Positions 10,086 through 21,067 of a stretch of 64,000 nt of DNA are shown piece after piece. The position numbers and the translations under genes were made by a program. This DNA comes from Heloderma charlesbogerti. Lineage: Eukaryota; Chordata; Lepidosauria; Squamata; Helodermatidae. Under the pieces are notes generated by a model. The model was not told where the DNA came from. It did not search any database and was given only the letters and a program-made list of their open reading frames with translations. The stretch covers positions 310,001-374,000 of the forward strand of contig JANEZZ010002356.1 of assembly GCA_026122225.1 (NCBI GenBank). Direction: 5' to 3'. Each line of letters starts with the position of its first letter. The first letter of the stretch is position 1.

Positions 10086-10510
10086 AAAGCAAATTTTACT
10101 TGCCTTTGGAGGAAAGAGCTGAAGCCTGAGTGTCAGCTGGTGACAGAGGTCTGAAGACGGAGCAGCTGTTGGACCAAACTGAAAACTTCAGGAGAAGCTT
10201 AGTGAACAGCCTTGAAGGTTCCAGATGGAAGTCAAACCCAACGAGAAAGAAAACTGCCCTTCAAGCCCTCATTGTTAAATTGGATTAAGGCTGGTTAGGG
10301 GTAGGAACGGGGGCTTCTAACACCTGATTGGTGGTAAAAGTAACTCTATAGAAACCCTGTTTAACAACATTCATAAATAATATGTTTTCTTTGATTTCTT
10401 TTTAATAAAACACCATATACCTTTGTTTATTTTCCTGGTACCTCTGATCTGTTTTGTCTCACACCTAGTGACCAGCTGCCTTAGGGGAAAAGGTGTATTT
10501 TAAATAAAGA
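10086..10510 (+). other. Unassigned segment with polyadenylation-like signals
   Basis: AATAAA at about 10404 and another near 10503, the latter followed by AATGGTGGCAGCAG. The arrangement loosely resembles the end of an LTR and a primer-binding-site region, but I found no matching second LTR and no gag or pol frame. Possibly a solo LTR; low certainty. Confidence 0.2.
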
Positions 10511-11134
10511 GGTGCAGTTTAATGGTGGCAGCAGAACTGAAGGGAGGGATTGCCCAGTGGTGAAGGGTGATCCTCCACATTTGGGGATAGGGGTGGGATT
10601 GCCCTAATGTAGACCCCCCCCAAACCTTAAGGAGAGATTCTCCATAGTGGCCAACTAGCTGCCTGTGGGAAGCCCACAAGTAGGACAGGCATGCACTAGC
10701 ACCCTCCCGCTCATGTTCCCTGCAAGTGGTATACAGAGGCATACTGCTTCTGATACTGGAGGTAGTATATAGCCATCATGATGACTAGTAGCCTATCCTG
10801 CTGGGGATGCTGTGGGATGGGGCTTTACCCACTACAGACCCTATCTGCTCCTACAGGTGGAGATAAAGTAAGGCTGGGAAATCCACCCTTTTGGGGCTCG
10901 ATGGATTTCCATGGTGCATCTGACTTGGCTTCCATTTTCAAGCCAAGCCACAGGTTTCTTCCCTAAATCTGGGAACTTTTCCAGTTTTTTTTAATTGTGT
11001 AAACAGACATTTGTGGAAATTGCATAAGTTGCAATTTGCATAAGTTGTGCATATTTTGGCTGTCATTTGCACAAATTGCTATTTACACAAATTAACACAC
11101 ATACACACACACCCCTTTGAAAATCTGCAAACTG
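10511..11134. other. No recognised gene; short AT-rich direct repeats
   Basis: Around 11005-11095 words such as TTGCATAAGTTG and TTGCACAAATTG recur, followed by a short CA-rich tract. Nothing else was recognised. Confidence 0.4.
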
Positions 11135-11470
11135 GCCTAACTTCAAAGGTTGTCGCAGAGAGGAAGGCCAGGATCTCTTCTCGATTCTCCCAGAGTGCAG
11201 GACACAGAATAATGGGCTCAAGTTACAGGAAGCCAGATTCCGGCTGAACATCAGGAAAAACTTCCTGACTGTTGGAGCAATTTGACAATAGAACGAATTA
11301 TCTACAGAGGTGGTGGGCTCTCCCAGTCTGGAGGCATTTAAGATGAAGCTGGATAGCCATCTGTCAGGGATGCTCTGACTTGGACTCCTGCACTGAGTAG
11401 AGGGTTGGACATGATGGTCTTATAGGCCCCTTCCAACCCTACTATTCTATGATTCTATGGTTCTATGATA
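11135..11470 (+). mobile_element. CR1 LINE 3' end
   Basis: A plus-strand 5'-truncated CR1. It covers the ORF2 C-terminal region (the REARFRLNIRKNFL-like block is recognisable near 11235) and the 3' UTR. It ends in the CR1 octamer repeat TTCTATGATTCTATGG near 11440-11470. Homologous to the minus-strand copies at 30792 and 58617. Frame broken. Confidence 0.88.
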
Positions 11471-11479
11471 CAGATTGAG

Positions 11480-12125
11480 TTAGGCCAGCTCGTGGGAAAA
11501 CAAGCTGAAGTTGGGGGTGGGGGTGGGGGACCTGATGAAAGCTCAGTGAGCTCCATCCCCAGATGGATTCCTCCAACATCCCTAAAATAAAGGAAATAAA
11601 GTTCTCTTATCCCACTTTAGTCCCCCACTACCCCCAGCTTACCATACAGAAGTGACAATAGTCTATTTTTCTTTCTTCCCTTCTTTTGCTTGGTGGCCAG
11701 GCAATGTGCAGAGGAAAACATCACCCTGCAGCCACTCAATATGTTCATTTTGTAAGAACATCTCTCACCCCACATGTGGCTTAAAGGCCTTCATGGGAAG
11801 TGAAGATGGCAGTGGCTGAAGGCACTCACTTTGCTTTGATCCGAGCTACTGGTGAGAAAAACTGTTATTAAAAAAATATGTGTGTGTGGGGGGGGGCAGG
11901 GTAGGCACCTTAGCAGGCCGCAAGAAAGGTGGCCCCAGAGCACACTGGTGCCTGCTGGCACTATATTGCCAACCAGCATTCTAGAGACTCAACAATATGA
12001 TGCTTTTGCTCCTCCAGATCCTTTTTAAAAATATGAAAATACAAGAAATACAGGAACAAAGCCCACTCAGCACATACAATTGTGTGGAATAAGAAAGGCA
12101 AAAGAGGAAGTATATTTAAGTCAAG
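11480..12125. other. No recognised feature
   Basis: Purine/pyrimidine-rich tracts, including a G-run near 11888. No domain or repeat recognised. Confidence 0.45.
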
Positions 12126-12130
12126 AAGGT

Positions 12131-12230
12131 GAAATTCTACGCATGTTTAGGCAGAGAAAAGTCCTACAACTCCCAGCTGGGGAACTGTAGGACTTTTTCC
12201 TGTCTAAACATGCATAAGATTGTGCCTTAA
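12131..12230. mobile_element. Foldback MITE of the GCATGTTTAGACAG family
   Basis: The arms contain GCATGTTTAGGCAG and AAAGTCCTACAACTCCCAG, paired with the right half. The same text is found at 36172, 38440, 45760 and 62297. The best copy (45760-45867) has TTA duplications. Non-coding, about 100 bp. Confidence 0.8.
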
Positions 12231-12234
12231 ACAA

Positions 12235-13190
12235 TAAAAAATAACCATTAGGATGGCACTTTACCTTTGCTAGAAAGTTGCCAGAATTTCTGATGGTACT
12301 TTGGGGGTGGGGGCAGGTGAATATCCAAGATTTCACAATTTCCTCCCAGCATTTTTGATATAATATCACTGCTTGGTCTTGTACAGCTCACAGTTTCCAT
12401 GACTGCTATTAATGTTGCACTGCAATATCATACCATACCAGCATTTGGGTAACATTCATTGATCAATGGTAGCTTTGGATTTTCCCAGAATGTTGCACTT
12501 AGCACACAAGCTGTGGCACCAAATTATTCATCAAAACTTCGTTGTTGTTGTTGTTGTTACAGAATCCTGCAACATGAATAACAATGCTATTTGTGGTGTT
12601 TTGGGAATATAATATCCTGTAATTGTCTACACTTTTTCTGTGATCTGGTTCCAGAATTTCTGGACTGGTTTACAAAACCACCAACTATGTTCCAGATCCT
12701 CCTGATGGCATCACCATCAGATCCTGGTGGCATCATAGGTTTAGCTATCTTCTCCCCGGTTTTCTTCATAATTTGTATAATAGTAAGAACAGTGCTCAGT
12801 AATACAGTCAGCAATACAACATCTTGTGCACACATGCAAGCACACCCCCCCCCAAACCTCTTATTTGCTTCAGAACTGAAAGTGGCCAGCTGAAGCATGC
12901 ATATGAATAGGGCTGAATTAATGCCATATATGAATCATACTAGGATATGAAGGAGAACCTATTGATTTAGCTCTGAACTCCCAGAAGGAAACTATTAAGT
13001 TTAATAGGGCAGTAAGACAAAAATGGATTTTCCCTCAAATGTAAAGCAGAGTTCTTGGTATACATAATAAAGATGATTGGAGACCCATGAAAAACTGGAC
13101 TGCAGCCAACAGCCCCAGAGCTCAGGAGGACAGAGAAGCCTGCCCTAGTTCCCCCATTACAACAGGAACATTAAGTGTACAGCAAGACAG
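12235..13190. other. No recognised feature apart from a (GTT)n tract
   Basis: GTT repeats at 12541-12558. The open frames on both strands at about 12590-12895 overlap each other and match no known domain; I treat them as chance. Confidence 0.45.
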
Positions 13191-13194
13191 GGCA

Positions 13195-13330
13195 TTTGTA
13201 CACCAGCCTAACATCCTGCATTTAAAATGGGGATTTCTGCTTCCGTTTTAAATGCAGGATCACTACTGGCTCCCTTTACATGTGCTTCCTTCCCCTTCCT
13301 TCTCCCCGTATCTGAGACATCCATTATCTT
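13195..13330. repeat. Short palindromic repeat family, copy 1
   Basis: The arms ATCCTGCATTTAAAATGG and CCGTTTTAAATGCAGGAT form a hairpin. They are followed by a pyrimidine-rich stretch beginning CTTTACATGTGCTTCCT. A second copy is at 38545-38690. Likely a DNA-transposon fragment; family not recognised. Confidence 0.65.
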
Positions 13331-13862
13331 TCATTGATCTCACTCCTCTTCTTGCCACTTTTCCTCTTTTCATGGATCTAACTGAAGTGGAACACAACAG
13401 GATAATTTGAATTTGATAATTTGACAAAGGGCATTTAGTGCAGGAGGTTCACGGCAGGGTCAGAACATCCTGTAAAGAGCCTGCAAACTTCCGTGAAGGA
13501 GTAATCTCAAACACAGGATAAAAGCTCCGTGTGATGAAACCTACAGTCTCCATCCTTGGAAGGCCACTTTGAGAATGGACTCACTCCTCAAAGCAGCCTT
13601 TCAGATGGTCTTATCCTCACAGATACCATTCAGTTCTAGGGATGCTGGAGAAATGCGCAGTGGATTCAAATGAGAGTGGATTTCTATGAATCCAATCTGT
13701 TGATTCAGGACCAGACTGGCTTTTTCTGAATCGTGCAGATTCTGTGGACCTCTGGACTAGTGTTGTTGTTTTTTTCCTCATTGTTATGTTTACAGTGCTG
13801 ACAACAGTATATAAAAGTATACAACAAATAATAATACCAAATATTGTTGTTGTTGTTGTTGT

Positions 13863-15347
13863 TCAGTCGTTAAGTTGTGTCTGACTCTTCGTGACCCCAT
13901 GGACCATAGCATGCCAGGCCTTCCTGTTCTCTGCTCTCTCCCGGAGTGTGCTCAAGTTCATATTCATTGCATCGGTGATGCTATTTAGCCATCTCATCCT
14001 CTGCCGTCCCCTTCTCCTTTGGCCTTCAATCTTTCCCAGCATCAGGGTCTTTTCCAGGGAGTTTTCTCTTCGCATTAGGTGGCCAAAATATTTGAGCTTC
14101 AGCTTCAGTATCTGTCCTTCCAATGAGCAGCCAGGGTTGATTTCCTTTAGGATGGACTGATTTGACCTCCTTGCAGTCCAGGGGACTCGTAAGAGTCTTC
14201 TCCAGCACCACAGTTCGAAAGCATCAATTCTTCGGCGCTCAGCCTTCCTTACAGTCCAGCTCTCACAGCCATACGTTGCTACTGGGAAAACCATAGCTTT
14301 GATTATATGAACCTTTTTCGGCAAGGTGATGTCTCTGCTTCTTACTATGCTGTCTAGGTTTGCCATAGCTTTCCTCCCAAGGAGCAAGCGTCTTTTAATT
14401 TCATGGCTACAGTCACTGTATGCAGTGATCTTGGAGCCCAAGAAAATAAAATCTGTCACTGCTTCCATTTCTTCCCCTTCTATATGCATGCCAGGAAGTG
14501 ATGGGGCCAGATGCCATGATCTTAGTTTTTGTAATGTTGAGTTTCAAACCAGCTTTTGCACTCTCCACTTTCACCCTCAACAAGAGGCTCTTTAGATACT
14601 CTTTGTTTTCTGCCATTAGGGTGGTATCGTCTGCATATCGGAGGTTGTTGATAATCCTCCTGGCAATCTTAATTTCAACCTGTGATTCATCCAACCCGGC
14701 GTTTCTCATGATGTACTCTGCATATAAGTTAAATAAGCAGGGTGACAATATGCAGCCTTGTCATACTCCTTTCCCAATTTTGAACCAATCGGTTGTTCCA
14801 TGTCCAGTTCTTACTGTTGCTTCTTGACCCTCGTACAGGTTTCTCAGGAGACAGGTAAGGTGGTCTGGTATTCCCATCTCTTTAAGAATTTGCCACAGTT
14901 GGTTGTGATCCAGACAATCAAGGGCTTTAGCGTAGTCAATGAAGCAGAAATAGAAATAGTTTTTCTGGAATTCTCTTGCTTTCTCCATGATCCAGCGAAT
15001 GTTGGTGATTTGATCTCTAGTTCCTCTGCCTCTTCGAAATCCCGCTTGTACTTCCGGTAGTTCTTGGTTCACATGCTGCTGAAGCCTAGCTTGTAGGATT
15101 TTGAGCATCACCTTGCTGGCATGTGAAATGAGCGCAATTGTGCGGTAGTTTGAACACTCTTTGGCATTGCCCTTCTTTGGAATTGGAATGTAAACTGACC
15201 TTTTCCAATCTTGTGGCCACTGTTGATCTTAATCTCATCTGCTTCTGTTAGGTCCCTGCCTTCTTTGTCCTTAATCATGCCCGTCTTTGCACAAAACGTT
15301 CCCTTGATATCTCTGATTTTCTTGAGAAGATCTCTAGTCTTTCCCAT
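13863..15347 (-). pseudogene. BovB reverse transcriptase remnant, copy 1
   Basis: Minus-strand pieces 15347-15108, 15111-14761, 14748-14413 and 14489-13863 together cover the RT and the C-terminal region. The catalytic YADDTTLMAE box is visible at about 14620. The first catalytic block reads FIDYAKALDCLDH, where copy 2 has FDCVDH. A CGA codon within KGVRQGC has become TGA at about 14760, a CpG-type nonsense change. The C-terminus contains the GCESWTVRKAERRRID and CWRRLLRVPW blocks typical of BovB. Non-functional. Confidence 0.9.
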
Positions 15348-15575
15348 TCTATTGTTTTCCTCGATTTCTTTGCATTGTTCCTTTAAGAAGGCCTTTTTGT
15401 CTCTCCTTGCTATTCTCTGGAACTCTGCATTCAGTTGGATATATCTTCCCCTTTCTCCCTTGCTTTTTGCTTCCCTTCTTTCCTCAGCTACTTGTAAAGC
15501 CTCATCAGACAGCCACTTTGCTTTCTTGCATTTCTTTTTCTTTGGGATGGATTTCGTTGCTGCCTCCTGAACAAT

Positions 15576-15831
15576 TTATTTATTTATTTATTTATTTATT
15601 TATTAAATTTATTAATTGCCCATCTGGCTGGTCACCCAGCCACTCTGGGCGATGCACAGCATACAACAAAACAGTTTAAAACAATAAAATTCTACAATAA
15701 AAACGTTTTCTAAAATACCCTAACCCACCCCAAATTCCTGCCTGAACAACCATGTTTTTAATGCACGGCAGAAGCTCATTAAAGAGGGGGCATGCCAGAG
15801 TTCCCTAGGGAGGGAGTTCCACAGAGTGGGG
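15576..15831 (-). mobile_element. L2-like LINE 3' end inserted in BovB
   Basis: A 256-bp 5'-truncated insertion with an (AAAT)n tail (TTTATTTATT on plus) at 15576-15605. The body includes text for the NSLP-type C-terminus shared with L2 tails. GAACAAT flanks it (15569-15575 and 15832-15838). The uninterrupted site is visible in BovB copy 2 near 22820. Confidence 0.8.
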
Positions 15832-15838
15832 GAACAAT

Positions 15839-17034
15839 GTAATGGACCTCCATCCATAGTTCCTCAGGCACTCTGTCTATCAGGTCTAATCCCTGAAATC
15901 TATTCCTCACCTCCACTGTATATTCATAAGGGATATGATTTAGGTCATACCTGAATGGTTTAGTGGTTTTCCCTATGTTCTTCAATTTAAGCTGAAATTT
16001 TGCAAGAAGCAGCTCATGATCTGAGCCACAGTCAGCTCCAGGTCTTGTTTTTACTGACTGTATAGAGCTTCTCCATCTTTGGCTGCAAAGTACATAATCA
16101 ATCTGATTTTGATATTGACCATCTGGTGATGTCCATGTGTAGAGTCGTCTCTTGTGCTGTTGGAAAAGAGTGTTTGCTATGATCAGCATGTTGTCTTGGC
16201 AAAACTCTATTAGCTTTTGTCCTGCTTCATTTTGTACACCAAGGCCATGCTTGCGTGTTATCCCAGTGATTTCTTGACTTCCTACTTTAGCATTCCAATC
16301 CCCTATGATGAAGAGGACATCTTTTTTTGGTGTTAGTTCTAGAAGGTGTTGTAGGTCTTCATAGAACCGATCAACCTCACCTTCTTCGGCCTCAGTTGTT
16401 GGGGCATAGACGTGAATTACTGTGATGTTGAATGGTTTGCCTTGGATTCGTACTGAGATCATCCTATCGTTTTTGAGATTGTACCCCAGTACTGCTTTTC
16501 CCACCCTTTTGTTGACTATGAGTGCTACTCCATTTCTTCTAAGGGATTCTTGCCCACAGTAGTAGATATGATGGTCACCTGAATTAAATTCGCCCATGCC
16601 TGTCCATTTTAGTTCGCTGATTCCAAGATGTCAATGTTTAATCTTGCCATCTCATGTTTGACCACCTCCAGCTTACCTTGATTCATTGATCTGACATTCC
16701 AGGTTCCTAAACAATATTGTTCTTTACAGCATCAGATTTTCTTTTCACCACCAGACACATCCACAGCTGAGTGTCCTTTCGGCTTTGGCCCAGCCGCTTC
16801 ACTCTTTCTGGCGCTACTTGGAAATTCCCTCTGCTCTTCCCCAGTAGTATATTGGACACCTTCCAACCTGAGGGGCTCATCTTCCGGCGTCATCTCTTTT
16901 AGCCTTGTGATACGTTCCATGGGGTTTTCTTGGCAAGAATACGGGAGTGGGTTGCCATTTCCTTCTCCAGTGGGCCACATTTGGTCAGAACTCTCCACCA
17001 TGACCTGTCCATCTTGGGTGGCCCTGCATGGCAT
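15839..17034 (-). pseudogene. BovB endonuclease remnant, copy 1
   Basis: The minus-strand frame from 16597 downward contains the endonuclease blocks VIHVYAPTTEAEEGE, IGDWNAKVGSQE and GSDHELLLAKF. These hold the Asp/Asn and Asp-His residues expected of the AP-endonuclease fold. The N-terminal part continues in another frame at 17034-16732, so a frameshift separates them near 16600. The L2-like insertion at 15831 cuts the frame on its C-terminal side. Confidence 0.9.
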
Positions 17035-17112
17035 AGCTTATGGCTTCACTGAGTTACGCAAGCCCCTTTGCCACAACAAGGCAGAGATCCATGAAGGGGA
17101 ATACCAAATATT

Positions 17113-18020
17113 ATCAACAATTTAAACAATAGAGAGTATAAGCAAATTTATCAACAAAACCAGCAAAAATCACAAAATTCCCAATAACACAAAAGGCTGC
17201 ACATTCTCTTGATTCTTGTTTCACCAATACGTTACAAATAAGGAATACTTTTCTATAAATCTATTATTTTGTTGTCTTCCCACTCTAACCATTACTATGT
17301 TAGTTAACTTAACCATATATATTTATTTCCTATACTTGATAATCCCGTCATCAACTGTGGGGACTTTCGTTTTATCCCAGTCTGCCTATATCAGCATTGT
17401 GGCGGTTGTTAATAAATGCACTATCATCACTATGTCGTCAGATAGAACAACTTCCTTAACATAACCAAAGAGAATAACTATTGGATCCAATTGTAGTCTG
17501 TACCCTGATATAATTTCAATTTCATTTATTATCTTTAGTCAAAAGTCCTTAATCACTGGGCAAAACCAAAAAACATGGGCCAAATTTATTTAAAACCAAA
17601 TGTATTACAGAAACATAGAGTATTTTTCAACTCGGTTGAGATATTATGATGTTCTAATTCAGTTGCTGTATCTGGATTCAACCATGTCTTCAAATGCATA
17701 AGCATAGCTGCAAGTTAATAGTTTTTTATGGATGGGGAGGCTAATCCACCATTCTTTGTTGTTTTGATTAAAGGATTTTTTTTGGGGGGGGGGTTGCTAC
17801 GCTTGGTTTTTTCCCATTCCAGACAAAATCTAAGAGCACTGATTGCCAATCTCCAAGTATCTTTTGTGGGACCTTTAATGGTATGTTTGAGAACAAAAAT
17901 ATTTTTTTTGGAAGTAACACCCTTTTTAAGGCAGATATCCTACCCATCCATGAAATATGAAGCTGGTTTCAGCGAGCCAAGTCATCTTTTACTTCAAGCG
18001 TGACCTTACAATGATTATAT
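17113..18020 (-). pseudogene. L1 ORF2 C-terminal remnant
   Basis: Broken minus-strand frames corresponding to the region after the RT domain of L1 ORF2, about 300 codons' worth of sequence. Stops and frameshifts are frequent. No catalytic RT motif lies in this piece, so it is non-functional. The host element is interrupted on its 3' side by the BovB. Confidence 0.55.
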
Positions 18021-18239
18021 TCTGTTGAGATATCAAGATAACTTTGGAGAGGGGGGGAGATTTGAGCAAATGCTCACTTGCACTAATGTGCACCTGCACA
18101 AGTAGAACAAAATTCTTGTACATCCGTAAAAATATTCCGATTCAGTCAGTGACCAGATGACAGAATGAAAGATGCCTGACAATCTGCAAAACAGAGATGG
18201 AATGGATTTAACGAAATCCATACATCCCTATGTTTACAC

Positions 18240-19285
18240 CCTTTTTTTGGCAACCTATGGATCTCTTGCGGGAGGAGAAGGTATCAGGCCCTGTCACTTT
18301 CAGATTTCTGTCATGTGCAAACATCATCTTCCAGTGATAGCCCCCCTGCCCCTCATGTTTTCCCGCTACTTCTTCAGTCTCTCTCCTTACTGCAGAAAAT
18401 CATTTTTTTAAAAGTCAGAATTGCTGCACAAGGTCTTTTGACTGGTAGCACTAGGGGTCTTCCATCTGGAAGCACCCCAAGGCTTTATCTTTTATGATCC
18501 ATCAACTGATCTCTGCTCACCAGAAGAGGGCATCTGTGGCTCCACCAACAGCAGAAAGGTTTCCCATAGAGAACCAGCTCAACACACCTGAAATGGCATT
18601 TTCACACTGATTCTTCCAAGCTTTTCATCTAATCTTTTCAGTTAACATACCAATTCTTTCCCCCACAATTCTTCCACCTCCACCCCACCCTTTTAATCTT
18701 AGATTTTTATGTTTCTATTTGAATGGTATTCTGATTTTCTGCTACTCCAAAATGACTTGCAGAAGGCAATGACAGGGTGCAATTTTAAATCCACTTAGCT
18801 CCCCACTCACTCTGAATAATCCTGTTTGACAGGATCCCCAACTTCAGTTCAGACTGAGCAAAAAGTAGATTAATTGTATCTAGGAATACAACTGCTGTGA
18901 TTGAGTGAGAGGGAAGGAGTGGGTTAGATCCACATTTATCAGAAAGGAGAATAACTGAGCAAATATCCTACCCAGAAAGCACCTGGTTAATTATCTTTCC
19001 GCAGCATTTAACTGTTGATTTCCAGATTCATATCAGGATATTGTTTTAACCTTTTGATGAATTAAGATGGTGGAGGTCATTGTCCTTTGCCTTTCAAAGG
19101 GCTGGTACATGTGATGAATGTGCATAAAAGCATTTCTTTTACCCTTGTAATTTTCATCATATGGCCCTTAATAATGGCCTGTTAAAGAACTCTACCATTG
19201 CTTTTCTGCTAATGCTTTATGCGAATCTTCTCCAGAAGCTGTGATTAGGAAATAAGACTGGACTAATAAATGGGGGGGAGAGAAG
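18240..19285. other. No recognised feature
   Basis: No recognisable domain, hairpin or repeat. An open frame at 18172-18411 starts inside the hAT-like end and has no family match. Confidence 0.45.
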
Positions 19286-19288
19286 ATT

Positions 19289-19317
19289 TTGTGTGTGTGT
19301 GTGTAGATAGATAGATA
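19289..19317 (+). repeat. (GT)n(AGAT)n microsatellite
   Basis: GTGTGTGTGTGTGTG followed by TAGATAGATAGATA. Confidence 0.9.
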
Positions 19318-19603
19318 TTCATTTGCATGACATATGCTGGCAAAGTTTGATTCTGCCCTAAAGAATGCAAAACTAAAGGTTGAAATTGATTGGTAGAATA
19401 TAATTAATTATATAATGAACATACAGTGTAGTGGCAGACCATTACAAAAGGCATAGAGGTTATGCTTGCAATGCAATGGTACCTGCTTCTTATATGAGCT
19501 AATTCATTTTACGACTCCATCATATTTATAAGCTTTTGCTGTCCCATTCCTTCCCTTTAAAATTAAAGATGAGATTCTCATGGCTCTGCAGATATTAGGG
19601 TGG

Positions 19604-20010
19604 TCAGGTGTCCTACTTTATAGAGGTGGTCACCCTATATATTAGGGTGGTCAAGTGTCCTACTTCATGTCCTACTCCATTTTTAAGAGCTGGAAAAGGA
19701 CAGTCCTCTATGCGAAGGTGCCCTCCTCTCTTTGAAGGGCTGTCAAGTCCAAGTCTGGTTTAAAGTCAAAGAACCATCAGAAGGGAGAGCAGGGGAGGGC
19801 CTTGAAGAGTTAGCACCTCGACAGCAGACTGAGCAGGCACAATGGTCACCTAGTCAGTTTTCACTATGATGAGATGTCTTGCATTTTTATTTAAATTATA
19901 GCTATTATTTCTAAATTTGCACTTGTAAATATACATTTACATAGGCAAATGTTATGCAAGTTGGTGTCCTCCCCTTTATCCTCTTTTTTTGGCAATGCAT
20001 AAGGGGCCAC
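19604..20010 (+). mobile_element. Unassigned DNA-transposon-like family X, copy 1
   Basis: Begins with TAGGGTGGTCAGGTGTCCTA, then contains ACAGTCCTCTATG, GGGCCTTGAAG, ACAGCAGACTGAGCAGGC and TTATTTCTAAAT. The same order of words occurs at 62720-63110, and complementary at 27030-27220 and 63795-64000. The TAGGGTGGTCA/GGTGACCA ends suggest a hAT-type element. No coding frame recognised. Confidence 0.6.
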
Positions 20011-20059
20011 CCTGATGTCCACTGAAGATCTTTAGAACTAAACCAGAAGTGTAGTAAAT

Positions 20060-21040
20060 GGTACCCAAGAGACATGGCACCATCTTGTATGTGGGGTATG
20101 AGCCACATTCCTGTATAATTGGACCCACTTTTTCTGCCTGTTCACCTACCCTCTCCACATAAGCTGTGAGAGGAGCACGGAGGTACACAGCACCAGTAAC
20201 CTCTCTGCTCACCTTGTTCTCTCCCTTTGGAAGATGGTGTAGATCAGGCCCAGAGGGAGAGGCAAGCAAATGACAGTGGCAAGGACGAGGAGTGGAGCAT
20301 GTGGTGTGTTAGTAATGTAGGCAGAAAAGAAAGAACTGAAAAATAAAATGTGATTGCTCATTTCCTGTTTGTGGTATATATTGCGTTTAAAAGGAAATCA
20401 ATAAGCTGGAATGTTCTTGTTGTTCCTCAGAACACACAGTACTTTCATTTATCTCCAAAGAATAAAAAGAAGTCAACAGGAAGCAATACCTCCAGGAGAA
20501 GGTACTATGAGTCAGGCTGGGGTAGCCTGTTCTGGAATCAATGAAACCAAAAGGACCCAATGGAACTTTCTCACCTAAAACAGAATATCCTATTCCATGA
20601 AGAACCATTAGTAGAAGCCTGGACAACCTTCAAAGAGACTGATAGCACTCCACCAGCATAGCAATACTGAATGTGTTGTAATGTTCGGAAGATTTTCCCA
20701 ATCTTTAATCTGCATCTTCTTCTTGCACATTATATGATTCCTTCTTGCTCCCCAGTGGAGACCTCTTTTCTTTTCTTACACACCCCTCCCCAAGGGTGGG
20801 TAGGATTTCAGGACAAAAACTGCTGTGTGTGTGGGGGGGGGGGGATTTAACCGCCCTTCCCAGTACACCATGGTCTGAATGGATTCCAATGGGGGGCTGC
20901 ACATGCTTACTCAAGAGCAAGTAAAATGATCATGCATCGCTACATTACGAGTGATTAGACAGACATTTAATTTGGCCCTGAGAAGGGTGATTTCTATCAG
21001 GACCTGTGGGCACATTGGTCAATTTGCAAAACTGTCCTTT
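20060..21040. other. No recognised feature
   Basis: Ordinary sequence with a G-run at about 20834. Short overlapping frames on both strands, none assignable. Confidence 0.45.
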
Positions 21041-21067
21041 GTCAGCTGTTGTTGTTCAGTCGTTCAG

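Larger units (their letters stand above)
13846..17099 (-). mobile_element. RTE/BovB LINE, copy 1
   Basis: A near-full-span BovB on the minus strand. The 3' end is the (GTT)n/(AAC)n tail at 13846-13862 beside GTTCAGTCGTTAAG. The 5' end is near 17099. AATACCAAATATT flanks it on both sides (13833-13845 and 17100-17112), a perfect 13-bp target duplication. It lacks the region between RT and the linker that copy 2 retains (deletion junction near 15227). It carries an L2-like insertion at 15576-15831. Its encoded protein would be an AP-like endonuclease fused to a reverse transcriptase. Confidence 0.93.
13766..18035 (-). mobile_element. L1 LINE 3' portion, split by BovB
   Basis: A minus-strand, 5'-truncated L1. 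The poly-A tail is the T-run at about 13767. A short 3' UTR reaches 13845, where BovB is inserted, and L1 resumes at 17100. On the minus strand, 17900-17280 reads as the L1 ORF2 C-terminal region in broken frames. It includes a LRALIANL-complement block equivalent to the late RT and C-terminal segment and a FGFAQ-like piece near 17570. The call rests on these recognisable blocks. Confidence 0.6.
13637..18230 (+). mobile_element. hAT-like type B element split by an L1
   Basis: The left part (13637 to about 13765) starts TAGGGATG and shares GGATTCAAATGAG and GCAGATTCTGTGGAC with the other type B copies (28749, 36488, 53551). The right part (about 18036-18230) ends AAATCCATACATCCCTA. The material between is L1 carrying a BovB. 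The flanking 8-mers (TTCAGTTC and TGTTTACA) do not match, so flank decay or a rearrangement must be assumed. Confidence 0.65.

Noticed and set aside
10086..10510. Solo LTR of a retrovirus-like element
   Set aside because: AATAAA and a GGTGGCAGCAG word alone are not enough. No TG...CA ends, second LTR or pol frame was found. Kept only as an unassigned segment.
12587..12898. Pair of ~100-codon frames on opposite strands, one with a hydrophobic stretch
   Set aside because: Fully overlapping in both directions, no recognised domain and no splice context. Likely chance.
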